Source of the DNA: Pyxidicoccus sp. MSG2
GTDB taxonomy: Bacteria; Myxococcota; Myxococcia; Myxococcales; Myxococcaceae
DNA length: 64,000 bases
Assembly: GCF_026626705.1 (NCBI RefSeq)
Contig: NZ_JAPNKC010000001.1
Coordinates: forward strand, 9,008,001 to 9,072,000
Direction of reading: 5' to 3'
Shown here: in pieces, positions 45,857 through 55,209 of the stretch
Position numbering within the stretch: position 1 is the first letter of the stretch
How the letters are laid out: every line of letters begins with the position of its first letter
Made by a program: the position numbers and the translations under genes
The notes under the pieces: generated by a model
The model's database searches: none
What the model saw: the letters and a program-made list of their open reading frames with translations, nothing else
Told to the model about the DNA's origin: nothing

Positions 45857-45961
45857 CCCGCACTTCTAGAGCTTGGTACTCTCTGGGTTGTTGTCTGTTT
45901 CGCCGTCGGTGAAGTGTGCCCGGCGGCTTACCGGCGTGTTCTCACGTCAAGGGAGAAGCGA

Positions 45962-46720
45962 ATGAACCACAAATCAGGTCTGCGCATCATCGGGGCACTC
46001 TTGGGGCTTCTCCTGTCAGGTGGCGCAACGCAAGCCCATGCCGGTGATGTGCAGACCGGCTTTCCCGAGTACGCGGAAGTGGAGTTCGAGCACTCCATCA
46101 TCACCATCCCCATCATCCTGAAGGGGGAGACCGTCCCAGCGGAGGTGCTCAAGGTCGATGCATTCATGAGGTTGAACCGGGAGAAGCCGGCCCGCAACGG
46201 CCTCGGGTATCGCCAGTTCGAGTTCATTATTGATGCGTGGGAACTCTATGGCTACAGCAAGGTCCTGGATGCGTACATCACCATCAAGCTCTCGGAGACA
46301 ATCAAGCCGAAGAGCCTGGGTGTGTCTCTGCAGAAGGACAAAGACTACCCGGCGATGATTGTCTACAACGCCATCTACGATATCTATGTGAATGAGGTTC
46401 GAGTGGGGCAGGGGCGCGCCGGTGTCGCCTTCGCGACCGGCGTGATGGAGATTCCGCCCCGGAACATCACGGTGGCCTTCCACAAGCCGTATTCTTTCTC
46501 CCGTACGGGCGGGTCCGTTCCCGATGGCTCTATCTGTGTGACCGAGCCGTGCCCCTGTTCGGGCAACTTCTGCTTCGGGGACGGGACGTGCGAGGATATG
46601 GAGCAGATCCCCGAGGCGACCTTCAATGAGGGCGTGGCCAAGGCCGCGAGCTATCGGGTAGCCGCCGCGCTGCAGCCCAAGACGCCCCCGCCCGCTCCGA
46701 CCAAGAAGAAGGGCAACTGA
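45962..46720 (+). CDS. Exported protein of unknown function with C-terminal Cys cluster
   Basis: 252 residues from ATG 45962, ribosome binding site GGGAGAA. A signal peptide ends near QAHAG. The mature part has 'NGLGYRQFEFIIDAWELYGYSKVLDAYITIKLSE' and 'PAMIVYNAIYDIYVNEVRVGQGRAGVAFATGVMEIPPRNITVAF'. A Cys-rich stretch follows (C..EPCPCSGNFCFGDGTCEDM, six Cys), then a Lys-rich tail. I do not recognise a named family. It heads a three-gene unit with the NHL and beta-helix proteins downstream. Confidence 0.65.
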   Translation: MNHKSGLRIIGALLGLLLSGGATQAHAGDVQTGFPEYAEVEFEHSIITIPIILKGETVPAEVLKVDAFMRLNREKPARNGLGYRQFEFIIDAWELYGYSKVLDAYITIKLSETIKPKSLGVSLQKDKDYPAMIVYNAIYDIYVNEVRVGQGRAGVAFATGVMEIPPRNITVAFHKPYSFSRTGGSVPDGSICVTEPCPCSGNFCFGDGTCEDMEQIPEATFNEGVAKAASYRVAAALQPKTPPPAPTKKKGN

Positions 46721-46729
46721 GGGATGGTC

Positions 46730-48145
46730 ATGCTTTCGAGATTCTTGATTGTGTTGTGCGGCGTGTGCGTGGGAGTGGTGAACGAGGCCCAGGCCCAGCC
46801 TCAGGCGAAGTCGTTATCCGAGTTGTCGTTCATGGCCGGTTGCTGGCGTGGTGGAGAGACCGGGAAGAACGAGATTCTCGAGGAGCGCTTCAGCCCACCT
46901 GCTGGCGACCTGATGCTGGGAACGTCTCAGGTCGTCGCCAGCGGGAAGACGGCTTTCTTCGAGTTCATCAAGATCGAAGCCTCGGCAGATGGCATCACCA
47001 TGACTCCCTCGCCGATGGGGAAGCCCTCGGTAGCCTTCAAGATGGTGAGCCTCGACGGGAAGAAGGCCGTCTTCGAGAATCTCAAGCATGACTTCCCGAA
47101 GCGGATCATCTACGAGCTTCGGGACGACGGCTCGCTGGCCGCCAGGATCGAGGGCGACAAGCCGAAGCAGACGCAGGAGTTCGCGATGAAGCCCATTCCC
47201 TGCGGAACGGGAAGCCTCGCGAACTACCGGCTGAAGTGGGGCATGCCAGGCCGGGGCGTGGGCCAGTATTCGAACCCCACGGCCATTGCCCAATTCAAGG
47301 ACCCGTTCGGCATGTCGACGCTCGTCTTCGCGGACACGAACAATCACCGGGTCCGTTTGTCAACCTGGAATGGGATGTTCATCGAGAAGTGGGGAGAGGA
47401 GGGGAGCGGCCCCGGGCAGTTCCGATACCCACAGGGAGTCGCCGTCAACAACCAGGGTGACATCGTCATCGCGGACTCCGGCAACAACCGCATCCAGGTT
47501 ACCGCCGGGGCTCCGGAGAACATGCGTGAGCTGCCCGGAAAGTTCCGGTTCACGTTCGGCCGCCGGGGCACCGGGAAGGGCGAGTTCGAGGAGCCTTCCG
47601 GTGTCGCTGTGGATCAGGATGGAAACATCTATGTCTCTGATGCAGGCAACCATCGAATTCAGAAATTCGATGACCAGGGACGCTTCCTCGCCACCTGGGG
47701 GGCGCGGGGGCGCAAGACGGGGGAGTTCGACCGTCCCATGGGGTTGGCCGTCGACCGTGCCAACAAGTGGCTCTACGTCACGGATACGGACAATGGCCGC
47801 GTCCAGAAGTTCGATCTGGGCGGGAAGTTCCTGCACGCCTGGGGCGATTCAGGCGTGAAGCTTGGTCAGATGTACCGGCCGAAGGGAATCACCGTCGACC
47901 CGCGCAGCAGCAATGTCTACGTGGTGGATTCAAACAATCACCGCATTCAGAAGTTCACCTCTGACGGGGCCTCGCTGGGCATCTTTGGACGCAACGGCAC
48001 CGCGGATGGTGAATTGTGGTTCCCGTTTGGCGTGGCCGTAGACGAGAAGGGACAGATTTTCATCACCGACTCCGAGAACGGTCGCATCCAGATGTTCCAG
48101 GAGAACCACAAGGTCGCTGAGCTCTACACCCAGAGGGTCAAGTGA
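46730..48145 (+). CDS. Exported DUF6265-like / NHL-repeat fusion protein
   Basis: 471 residues. ATG 46730 is chosen because GAGGG lies 6 nt upstream; ATG 46724 is also in frame. A signal peptide ends near AQAQ. Residues about 30-165 ('SELSFMAGCWRG', 'EILEERFSPPAGDLMLGTSQ', 'FENLKHDFPKRIIYEL') match the DUF6265 calycin-like domain. From about 170 onward, six NHL blades follow (e.g. 'PTAIAQF', 'PQGVAVNNQGDIVIADSGNNRIQ', 'PSGVAVDQDGNIYVSDAGNHRIQKF'), a full six-bladed propeller. The two parts are normally separate proteins, so this is a fusion. It overlaps the next gene by 4 bp. Confidence 0.85.
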   Translation: MLSRFLIVLCGVCVGVVNEAQAQPQAKSLSELSFMAGCWRGGETGKNEILEERFSPPAGDLMLGTSQVVASGKTAFFEFIKIEASADGITMTPSPMGKPSVAFKMVSLDGKKAVFENLKHDFPKRIIYELRDDGSLAARIEGDKPKQTQEFAMKPIPCGTGSLANYRLKWGMPGRGVGQYSNPTAIAQFKDPFGMSTLVFADTNNHRVRLSTWNGMFIEKWGEEGSGPGQFRYPQGVAVNNQGDIVIADSGNNRIQVTAGAPENMRELPGKFRFTFGRRGTGKGEFEEPSGVAVDQDGNIYVSDAGNHRIQKFDDQGRFLATWGARGRKTGEFDRPMGLAVDRANKWLYVTDTDNGRVQKFDLGGKFLHAWGDSGVKLGQMYRPKGITVDPRSSNVYVVDSNNHRIQKFTSDGASLGIFGRNGTADGELWFPFGVAVDEKGQIFITDSENGRIQMFQENHKVAELYTQRVK

Positions 48146-49095
48146 CCAATGCCTTCAAGCTATACGGAGCCGCCGTGCTGGTCTCGACGGTGGCAATGGC
48201 TGCCCCGCCTTCAACAGAGCGTTCTCTCGTAGTGGAGGTTGATGGCTCCAACCCGAGATGCGCCAAGGGGGGGAGTTCACCTCAATGTAGCTTGAGGGCA
48301 GCGCTCGAGGCGGTGAACGGGGCGGGTGGAGGTGTGATCCGGCTGCGCCGGGAAAGCCTCCACTCGCTGACCAGCATTGCCACCGTTAATGGGCTCGAAG
48401 GCGGAAGCGGGTTGCCGACTGTGACGGCAGCAGTCGTCATCGAAGGTAATGGCGCCATCGTTGAGCGGAGTACGGCTCCCAACACACCCGCATTCCGCCT
48501 CTTCCACATCGCATCGCAGGGACAGCTGACGGTGCGCGACCTCACCATTCGTAATGGAGCGACTGAGGGCTATACGGATGGAGCAGGCCTTTGGAACACC
48601 GGGACACTCGTGCTTGAGCGTGTGACGGTCACGGGAAACTCCGCTGGCGACGATGGTGGTGGTATTCGCAACGACGGCGTCCTGAAGCTCGTGAGCAGCA
48701 ACGTGGTTGGCAATCGTGCCCGTGGAGAGGGAGGGGTGGGGGGAGGGGTGTATAATCTGCCGGTCGCGGGTGCCGGAGAGGCCACACTCATCGACACCAA
48801 CATTCGTGACAACCAAGCGGGAGACCGTGGTGGAGGGCTCTGGAACAACGGCACCCTCGTCGCGGAGACCTCGACCTTCAAGGGAAACACCGCGCGCGTC
48901 GAGGGAGGCGCCATCCGCAACAATGGGGTGATGCGTCTGTCTCAATGCCAAGTGGTGGGAAACCGCTCCGAGGGCCGGGCCGGTGGCATTAGCGCCTTGC
49001 GCACCGTAGAGATGACCAAGACGACCGTGTCTGGCAACACTGCCCCAGTCAAGCCGGACGTCGAAGGCACGCTCGTGATGGGGGGCTCGCGCTGA
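48142..49095 (+). CDS. Exported right-handed beta-helix (CSLREA-like) protein
   Basis: 317 residues; the GTG at 48142 overlaps the previous stop by 4 bp. A signal peptide ends near MAAPP. The CSLREA-type motif appears as 'CSLRAALEAVN' about 30 residues into the mature chain. It is followed by regular repeats of about 22-25 residues ('GAGLWNTGTLVLERVTVTGNSA', 'GGGIRNDGVLKLVSSNVVGNRA', 'GGALRNNG'-like), as in polymorphic outer-membrane and beta-helix proteins. It probably is a surface or secreted adhesin-like protein. It ends the three-gene unit. Confidence 0.8.
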   Translation: MTNAFKLYGAAVLVSTVAMAAPPSTERSLVVEVDGSNPRCAKGGSSPQCSLRAALEAVNGAGGGVIRLRRESLHSLTSIATVNGLEGGSGLPTVTAAVVIEGNGAIVERSTAPNTPAFRLFHIASQGQLTVRDLTIRNGATEGYTDGAGLWNTGTLVLERVTVTGNSAGDDGGGIRNDGVLKLVSSNVVGNRARGEGGVGGGVYNLPVAGAGEATLIDTNIRDNQAGDRGGGLWNNGTLVAETSTFKGNTARVEGGAIRNNGVMRLSQCQVVGNRSEGRAGGISALRTVEMTKTTVSGNTAPVKPDVEGTLVMGGSR

Positions 49096-49229
49096 GTCCC
49101 CGTTCGGGGAACTGAAGTTGGCTCGTTCTAGCTGCACTCTCGTAGCTCGCGCGGTTCTAAGGGACGGGGTGAGGCGTCCACGGGCGCGGCGACCCCTGCT
49201 CCACATCGAACCCACGGCCGAGTTCTCGG

Positions 49230-51105
49230 GTGCCGAGGCCGGGTGGGCGATGGACTTCGACGAGAGCCGAAAGCGCCCATCCTGCCCCCGGATGTAGCTC
49301 TGCTGCATCGTGGTCGCTCGCTCGAAGGTCGTCCGCAGGAACTCGTCGTTCAGCTGCTGCTCCGTCTTGCGTGGGGCCCGCGCGTCCTGGGGTGGCGCTT
49401 GGCGACCGCGTAGTCGTTGGACGACAGCCCCTGCGTCATGAGCCGGATGGCCTTCTGGAAGGCGCTGGTGATGCTCAGGTGGAAGCTGTTGTAGACGAGG
49501 TGCGCCATCAAGCCGTCGCGCTTGAGGGCCCGGGACAGCCTCGCCAGTGCATGGGCCGGCTCGTAGGTGTGGTGAATCCCCCGTGCACACAATGAAGTCG
49601 AACTGCTCCACGTAGGGCGCGTCGTTGATGCTCTCCATCTTCAACTTGAGGTGCTTCACGCCGAGGTCGGCGGCATTGGCCGCGCAGATTTCAGTCGACT
49701 TCGTCGAGAGGTCCGTGCCGAGCACCTTCGCGTTCGGGAACAGCAGCGCCGTGAGGAGGGCTTGGTTCGTTCCACAGCCCGCCACCCAGATGTTGGCCTC
49801 ACGGGGGGCACAGCCGTGTGGCTGAAGTCTTCCACCTCCTGGCTCACCAGCGTGCGCTCGAAGTCGGGGTCCTGGAGCGAGGCGAACATGGAGGAGTTCC
49901 ACGGCCAGGGGAAGCGGCTGTGGAACTCGCCGATCTTCTCATCCATGGAGGTGATGGACTCCGCCAGGACGAGGTTCTCCTCGTCGCTCTTCTTGGAGAC
50001 GGCTCCGGGTGTGGGCTGCACCTCGCAGGCCGTGGCGAGCCCGGGAATGAACCGGGGAAGCGGCACGTTCTTGGTCCTCGCTCCCGTGGCCACGCGCAGC
50101 TTCGCGCTGGCCCTTGCCTGCTCGATGCTCCGGGCCAGCGTCGCGACGGTCCGGTGCTCGAAGATGCTGCGCATGTTCAGGTCCACCCCGAGGGCCTCGC
50201 GAGGCCTCAGGATGATTTGATTGGTTAGCAGCGAGTGGCCGGCAATCTCGAAGAAGTCATCGTCGACGCCAACCTCCGAGAGCTCAATTGACTTGCGCCA
50301 GATGGCCGCGAGCTCCAACTTCGTGGGCGTGCGAGGCGGAGCCGACATGCTCCGCATCCGCCCCTTCGCCTCCTCCATCCGGGGCAGCGCCTTCGTATCG
50401 ACCTTGCATTTGGGCGTGAGCGGAAGCTGGGGGAGGGGAACGAAGTACTGGGGAAGCAGTTCCTGGACGCGGTGGCCGTTGAACTTGAGCTGCGTGTCGT
50501 TCCGGCCCTCGAAGCCCAGGAGCCCGCCGGGCAGCCAGCGCGCGAGGTCTCCCGTCCGGTACACCACTTCGCCCTTCGCGAAGGGGCTGGGATGAACCGC
50601 TCCCGGGTCGCCTCCGGATTGTCGAGATAGTCCAGCGCCAGGCACTCTCCGCCCAGGTACAGCTCGCCCGTGACGCCCTCGGCCACCGGAGCCAGTCGCT
50701 CATCCAGCACGTGGACCCGTGCGTTCGGCGCAGGCCGGCCGATGGGAACGAAGTCCTGGACGTCCTTGCGAGCGTCGAACCGGTGCACGAGGCACCACAC
50801 CGTCGCCTCCGTGGGCCGTACTCGTTGAAGAGCTCCAAGTGGGGGCCGAAGGTCTCCAGCGCTCGCAGCGCTCGTCGGGTCTCCAGGCCCTCTCCGCCAA
50901 CGATGAGCCGCCGCACCTTGCTGCCGGTATGCTTGCGCGAGACGAGGAGGGGCAGGTGGCTCGGCGTGAGCGGCACGCTGTCGACGCGGTTGTCTTCGAG
51001 GGCATCCATCAGCGCCGCGCCCGCAGAGGAACCCGTGTAGGCGACAATCCTCCCGCCCGAGAGCAGCGGCACGAAGATGGACGTCACCGCGTGCCCATGG
51101 CTCAA
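49230..51105 (-). pseudogene. Decayed NRPS module remnant (adenylation-PCP-methyltransferase)
   Basis: Homology continues across several frames on the minus strand. From 51105: 'VTSIFVPLLSGGRIVAY', 'SVPLTPSHLPLL', 'RRLIVGGEGL' and 'LELFNEYGP' (A-domain motifs A4-A5). After a frameshift near 50811: 'TVWC', 'VPIGRPAPNARVHVLDE', 'GVTGELYLGGECLALDYLDNPEATRERF'. After one near 50585: 'VVYRTGDLARWLPGG' (A7-A8). A carrier domain 'DDDFFEIAGHSLLT' follows. Then a methyltransferase in two frames (near 49808: 'NIWVAGCGTNQALLTALLFP'; near 49575: 'GIHHTYEPAHALARL'). At least four frameshifts and a missing 5' part make it non-functional. Confidence 0.75.
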
Positions 51106-52028
51106 TCGAGAATCAACTCGGCGGTCACGAGATGGGGCCGCCCGAGTTCCTCGGCGCCGAAGGCCAACGCGTAGAGGCCACTCGAAACGCGCTCGAGGAA
51201 GCCCCACTCCCAGATGGCCTGCTCATCGACGCCGGTGTGGCTCGCCAGCAGATGGCAATACCGCCGGGCCACTGTGACGGCGTCTCCCGCGAGTAGCTCG
51301 GAACACCAGCTGCGCAGGACCACACCCAGGTCGTACGCCGGCTCGGCGAGAAAACCGTCCGGGTCGACGAAGACGAAGCCCGTTTCCGCGCCTGCTCTCG
51401 GCGTCAGTACCTGCAGCGCGTTGGCGGGGTGCGGATCGCCGTGGACGAGCACGGCCCGCCCAGGCTCAGCCGCGGCAGCCCGTCGCTCGGCGAACCGCAG
51501 CGCCTGGCTGAACACCGCGTGCTGGCAGGGCCGGTCGAGCTCCACCCACAGCCGGCTCACCAGCGCGTACAGCTCGCGCGCCTTCGCTTCCACGGCCGTC
51601 TGCGTCGGCTCCACCAGGGGCGGCACTTCCCACGCCCGCGTGAGCAGGGTGCCCAGCGTTTCGAGCTGACGCTCCACCGGCATCCCGAGCTGCTCCATCG
51701 AAGGCCCCAGGGCCTCGAGCAGGATTGCGTACTGCTCGAGGTCTGCCCCGAGCAGACGCGCGTAGCCACGGCCTTGCGCGCGTTCGAGCACCTGCGCCTG
51801 TATCCGGAAGAGCGGGTCGGGAAGCGCGACCTTGAGGACGACGTCTCCACCGTCGGCCGTCCGCGCCCGCGCGACGAATGCCGCGGTCCCGCCCTCGAGC
51901 GCTTCGCCGACCGTCATCGACCATCGCTTCTCGAGGCCGGCGATGACCTCGGGCAGTCCCGCCAACCACGCTTCGCCAGCCTGGCCGAGGCTGGCGGCCT
52001 TCTGTCGAACCAACGCCGGCACCTTCAT
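51102..52028 (-). CDS. APH(6)/hydroxyurea phosphotransferase-like kinase
   Basis: 308 residues from ATG 52028. 'VLVHGDPHPANAL' (about 194-206) is the catalytic loop and 'FVDPDGFLAEPAYDLGVVLR' (219-238) the metal-binding loop of aminoglycoside phosphotransferases; the 'VDPDG.L.EPAYDLG' wording is that of the APH(6)/StrB and hydroxyurea kinase subgroup. The N-terminal Lys strand is 'VVLKVALPDP'. It would inactivate an aminoglycoside or phosphorylate a related substrate; resistance is not proven. Its end abuts the NRPS remnant, whose 5' truncation falls here. Confidence 0.8.
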   Translation of the reverse strand: MKVPALVRQKAASLGQAGEAWLAGLPEVIAGLEKRWSMTVGEALEGGTAAFVARARTADGGDVVLKVALPDPLFRIQAQVLERAQGRGYARLLGADLEQYAILLEALGPSMEQLGMPVERQLETLGTLLTRAWEVPPLVEPTQTAVEAKARELYALVSRLWVELDRPCQHAVFSQALRFAERRAAAAEPGRAVLVHGDPHPANALQVLTPRAGAETGFVFVDPDGFLAEPAYDLGVVLRSWCSELLAGDAVTVARRYCHLLASHTGVDEQAIWEWGFLERVSSGLYALAFGAEELGRPHLVTAELILD

Positions 52029-52291
52029 CGCTCGGTCCCTGCCGTCGACACGCTCGCCTCACTGTGCCGGATGGGCCATCGCGTCGAGGGTATCGCGGGG
52101 CCACCCCTCCGCCGAGTCTCTTTTCTTGACTATTGATAATTCAAGACTCTAAAGAGGATTTTCAGGTATTCTCGTTTGCCATGTTTCACCTGGGTTCAAG
52201 AATGCCCCTGTCGCGCGGGGCCGCAGGGAGTCGCGCGGGCAGGAGCTGGCAGCAGCAGTCCACGCAGCGCAACCCCCGGAGGAAGCACCGC

Positions 52292-52837
52292 ATGAATCGG
52301 AAGTCCTTGATGTTCGCCGTGGTGGCAATGGTGGCGGCAGGCTGGGCCAGCACGGTCACCGCCGCGACCGCGAACGGGCCCATCTGTGAGACGTCGGCCT
52401 GGGTGAATTCGACTACGTATTACAACTGCAACGGCGGCAGTCACACCGCGCTCGACATCGGCAACGCGAGCTGCAACGAGTGGAACCACCGCGGCATGCT
52501 GGTGGGCAACTACTACTACTCGTACGCGGGCGGCTGTGCGGCCGCGTGCAACGGCTCTACCTGCAACGGCGGCGCCGGCAACTACTACACGGTGACGGGC
52601 GGCAGCGGCTGGAACTTCCGCCAGCTGCACTTCATCAACAACGTGAGCTCCGGCTCGAAGACGTGCGACCGCTGCGCGCTGGGTCTGGTGGGCGGCACGG
52701 GCAGCGCCACCGGCCCGCACTCGCACTCCGACAACCGCAACGGCACCACGCGCCACTCGGCCTGGTACACCAGCGTCGGCACCACCTGCGGCAGCAGCGG
52801 CTACTGCAACAACCGGGTGGGCGTCCCCACGCTGTGA
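52292..52837 (+). CDS. Small secreted M23-like (lysostaphin/beta-lytic type) protein
   Basis: 181 residues from ATG 52292 with GGAGGAA. The signal peptide ends near TVTAA. Motifs of M23 zinc peptidases are seen: H51-x3-D55 (GSHTALDIG), 'WNFRQLHFINN' (His113), and H143-x-H145 (TGPHSHSDN) after a Gly-rich 'VGGTGSATG' loop. Eight or more Cys suggest several disulfides, as in secreted lytic enzymes. It could digest cell walls of prey or its own peptidoglycan. The chain is short for the family, so confidence in activity is moderate. Confidence 0.65.
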   Translation: MNRKSLMFAVVAMVAAGWASTVTAATANGPICETSAWVNSTTYYNCNGGSHTALDIGNASCNEWNHRGMLVGNYYYSYAGGCAAACNGSTCNGGAGNYYTVTGGSGWNFRQLHFINNVSSGSKTCDRCALGLVGGTGSATGPHSHSDNRNGTTRHSAWYTSVGTTCGSSGYCNNRVGVPTL

Positions 52838-52855
52838 TTCGTTGAGCTGTTCCCC

Positions 52856-52880
52856 TCCCGCCCTGGGCTCCAGGGCGGGA
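52856..52880 (+). terminator. Hairpin terminator after the M23-like gene
   Basis: TCCCGCCCTGG and CCAGGGCGGGA form a perfect 11-bp stem with a 3-nt loop, 18 bp after the stop at 52837, followed by a pyrimidine-rich stretch. Confidence 0.75.
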
Positions 52881-52956
52881 GTCGGGATTCCCTCTTCCCC
52901 TTCCATCCCGTCTTCGAGCCCGGGGCAGACGCGTCCCGGAGTGGGCTCCTTCCGAC

Positions 52957-54132
52957 ATGACTTCCCGTCACCTTCCCAGAGCCGCCATCGCGGGCTTCGT
53001 CCTCGCCGTCCTCGTCGCGGCTGGCGTGGTGCTGCTGCGGCGCGATGCCTCCTCGTCCCAGGACGCCCCACCCATGGCGGTCTCCGGTGCCTCGGCCCAG
53101 GCCGTGTCCCCGGCGCCTGGCGGCCCGGGCCAGCCCGCTCCGTCCGCGAAGAAGGACGGGCCCCGGGAGCAGATTCCCATGCCGGGGTGCTGGGAGGGAC
53201 TGCTGGAGCTCGACAAGACCGCCTCGCTGGACTCGCTGCGCGCTGCACTGGCGGAAGCCATCTCGGCCAATGACCGCTTCCTGGCCGAGTACCTGAAGGA
53301 GCGGCTCACCGAGGTGGTGGGCAATGACGCCGAGCGCGGCCTCAAGCTGGTGGAGTGGGCGGCCCAGGCCAACGGGCCGGAGACGACCCTGTACCTGGAG
53401 GCCCTCAAGGCCGCGCCGGCCGTGCGCAACCCCGCGGTCTCCGAGCGCCTGCTGAAGCTGGGCGAGGACAAGAGCGCCCAGATTGCCACCCGCGCCGCGG
53501 CCCTGGACACCCTGGAGACGCAGCACCGCTTCACACCCGAGAGCATCCAGCGGCTCAAGGCCATCGCCATGGACGTCGACGCGGACTCCGCTGCGTGGCT
53601 GGCGACCCGCACCATGGGCCGGGTGATGAAGGAGGACTACGAGCGCACCGGCTCCTATTCCTCCTATTGGAAGGAACTGCTCGACATTGGCCAGACGTCC
53701 AAGGACCTGGCGGTGCGGCAGCTCGCGCTGGAGATGCCCTCGTACTCCAACCCGCTGCTGGACAGCGCTTCCATTGACCAGTTGGCCGAGCTGATGAAGA
53801 CGGACCCGGACCGGCAGGTGCGGGAGATGTCCGCCTTCCGGCTGGCGCGGACCGAGGACCCGAAGAGGGCACTGGAGGCCTACCGCGCGGCCTTCGACGG
53901 AGAGTCCAGCATCTGCGTGCGCTTCGCGATGATGCTCTACGCGCTGCGGGCCGCCGGGGCGGACGCGCTCCCCCTGGCGGCGGAGTTCGCGAAGAAGGAC
54001 CCGCGGCTCCAGCAGGACTACCTGGACTTCAAGGAGCTGTACGCGGCGGGCACGGTGGACTGGAGCCGCATCTGGATGAACAAGAAGGAGTACCACGAGT
54101 GTGTCGTCGAGGAAGGAGCGCCGCACGAATGA
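52957..54132 (+). CDS. Membrane-anchored HEAT-repeat-like protein
   Basis: 391 residues from ATG 52957. One N-terminal transmembrane helix (about 9-27) anchors it, then a Ser/Pro/Ala linker, then an all-helical region with repeated 30-35-residue units (e.g. 'AQIATRAAALDTLETQ', 'KDLAVRQLALEMPSY', 'RQVREMSAFRLART') like HEAT/armadillo scaffolds. A Cys pair may be functional or incidental. It overlaps the next HEAT protein gene by 4 bp and shares its topology, so they probably act together as envelope scaffold proteins. Confidence 0.65.
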   Translation: MTSRHLPRAAIAGFVLAVLVAAGVVLLRRDASSSQDAPPMAVSGASAQAVSPAPGGPGQPAPSAKKDGPREQIPMPGCWEGLLELDKTASLDSLRAALAEAISANDRFLAEYLKERLTEVVGNDAERGLKLVEWAAQANGPETTLYLEALKAAPAVRNPAVSERLLKLGEDKSAQIATRAAALDTLETQHRFTPESIQRLKAIAMDVDADSAAWLATRTMGRVMKEDYERTGSYSSYWKELLDIGQTSKDLAVRQLALEMPSYSNPLLDSASIDQLAELMKTDPDRQVREMSAFRLARTEDPKRALEAYRAAFDGESSICVRFAMMLYALRAAGADALPLAAEFAKKDPRLQQDYLDFKELYAAGTVDWSRIWMNKKEYHECVVEEGAPHE

Positions 54133-55160
54133 GCACGCCAGGACTGAGGAGCGGAGCGGTTGGCGGAGGCGTGCGTCTGGCGACGCTGCGCGCGGCGTTG
54201 CTGGCCGTGGGGCTCGGGCTGGGGCTGACACCGGGCCTGGCCCTGGCGCAGGACGCGGCGCCCCGGCCCCGGCAGACGGCCTGCACCGTCGAGGGTATGT
54301 TGGAGGACGTCCGGCTCGCGCTGAAGGAGGGCTCTCCGGCCTACAAGCGCTACGTGCGCTTCCGGCTCAAGGAGGCGGCCATCGCCATGGCGCCGGAGCG
54401 GCTGAGCAATGCGGTCATCGAGGAGAGGGATCCTGCGGTGCTGGAGGTGGTGGGCTCGGCCCTGGCCACCAAGGCCAGCAACGCGCAGACGCCCGAGCTC
54501 ATCCAGCCGTTGCTGTCGCGGGCCGTCCAGGACGCGGACCCGGGCCTGCGCGCCGCCGCGGTGAAGGCGCTGCGCGGCGCGCCCTCGGTGGAGTTCATGG
54601 CGCAGAACGGTGACGTCGTCACCTACGAGCAGCTCGTCCGCGACTCCTCCCCGGAGGTTCGCCGGGCCGGGGCGGAGAACCTGGTGACCGAGAGCGCGGA
54701 AATCTACTTCGGCCACCACAAGCCCGTCTCCGAGGCGGCGGTGAAGGCGGCGACGGCCACGAAGGACCCCGAGGTGGCCGCGAGGCTGCTGGGCGAGGTC
54801 TCCATGGAGGCCGTGGGACACGAGGCGGTGATGGACGTCACCCGGCAGCTGCGCTCGGACGACGTGGGCGTGCGCGCGGCGGCGGCTCGGGCGCTGGGTG
54901 GAGTGTCAGGGCCCGAGGCGGCGGGCGCGCGCCGCTCGTTGGTGGAGCTGTTCCGCGGGGACACGGACCCGGCGGTGCGCAAGGCGGCGCTGGAGTCGCT
55001 GGCCCGGCTGGGGCAGTCCAGCGCACGGCCGCTGCTGCAGTCCTTGCGTGGGGTGGATGCGCGCATGGACCCGGAGATCGACGCCTGGCTGGGCGCCATG
55101 CAGTACAACCTCCAGGAGTGGGACCTGCTGCTGCGCGAGAAGCAGCGGCTGCGGAGGTAG
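54129..55160 (+). CDS. Exported HEAT-repeat protein
   Basis: 343 residues from ATG 54129, overlapping the upstream stop (ATGA). A signal peptide ends near LALAQ. Clear HEAT repeats fill the rest: 'DPGLRAAAVKALRGA', 'SPEVRRAGAENLVTE', 'DVGVRAAAARALGGVSG', 'DPAVRKAALESLARLG'. No catalytic motif. It should serve as a protein-binding scaffold in the periplasm, paired with the anchored protein upstream. Confidence 0.8.
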   Translation: MSTPGLRSGAVGGGVRLATLRAALLAVGLGLGLTPGLALAQDAAPRPRQTACTVEGMLEDVRLALKEGSPAYKRYVRFRLKEAAIAMAPERLSNAVIEERDPAVLEVVGSALATKASNAQTPELIQPLLSRAVQDADPGLRAAAVKALRGAPSVEFMAQNGDVVTYEQLVRDSSPEVRRAGAENLVTESAEIYFGHHKPVSEAAVKAATATKDPEVAARLLGEVSMEAVGHEAVMDVTRQLRSDDVGVRAAAARALGGVSGPEAAGARRSLVELFRGDTDPAVRKAALESLARLGQSSARPLLQSLRGVDARMDPEIDAWLGAMQYNLQEWDLLLREKQRLRR

Positions 55161-55209
55161 CCCGCGCTTCCGAACGCGAACACCAGGCGAATCACCCACG
55201 AGGGCGCGC

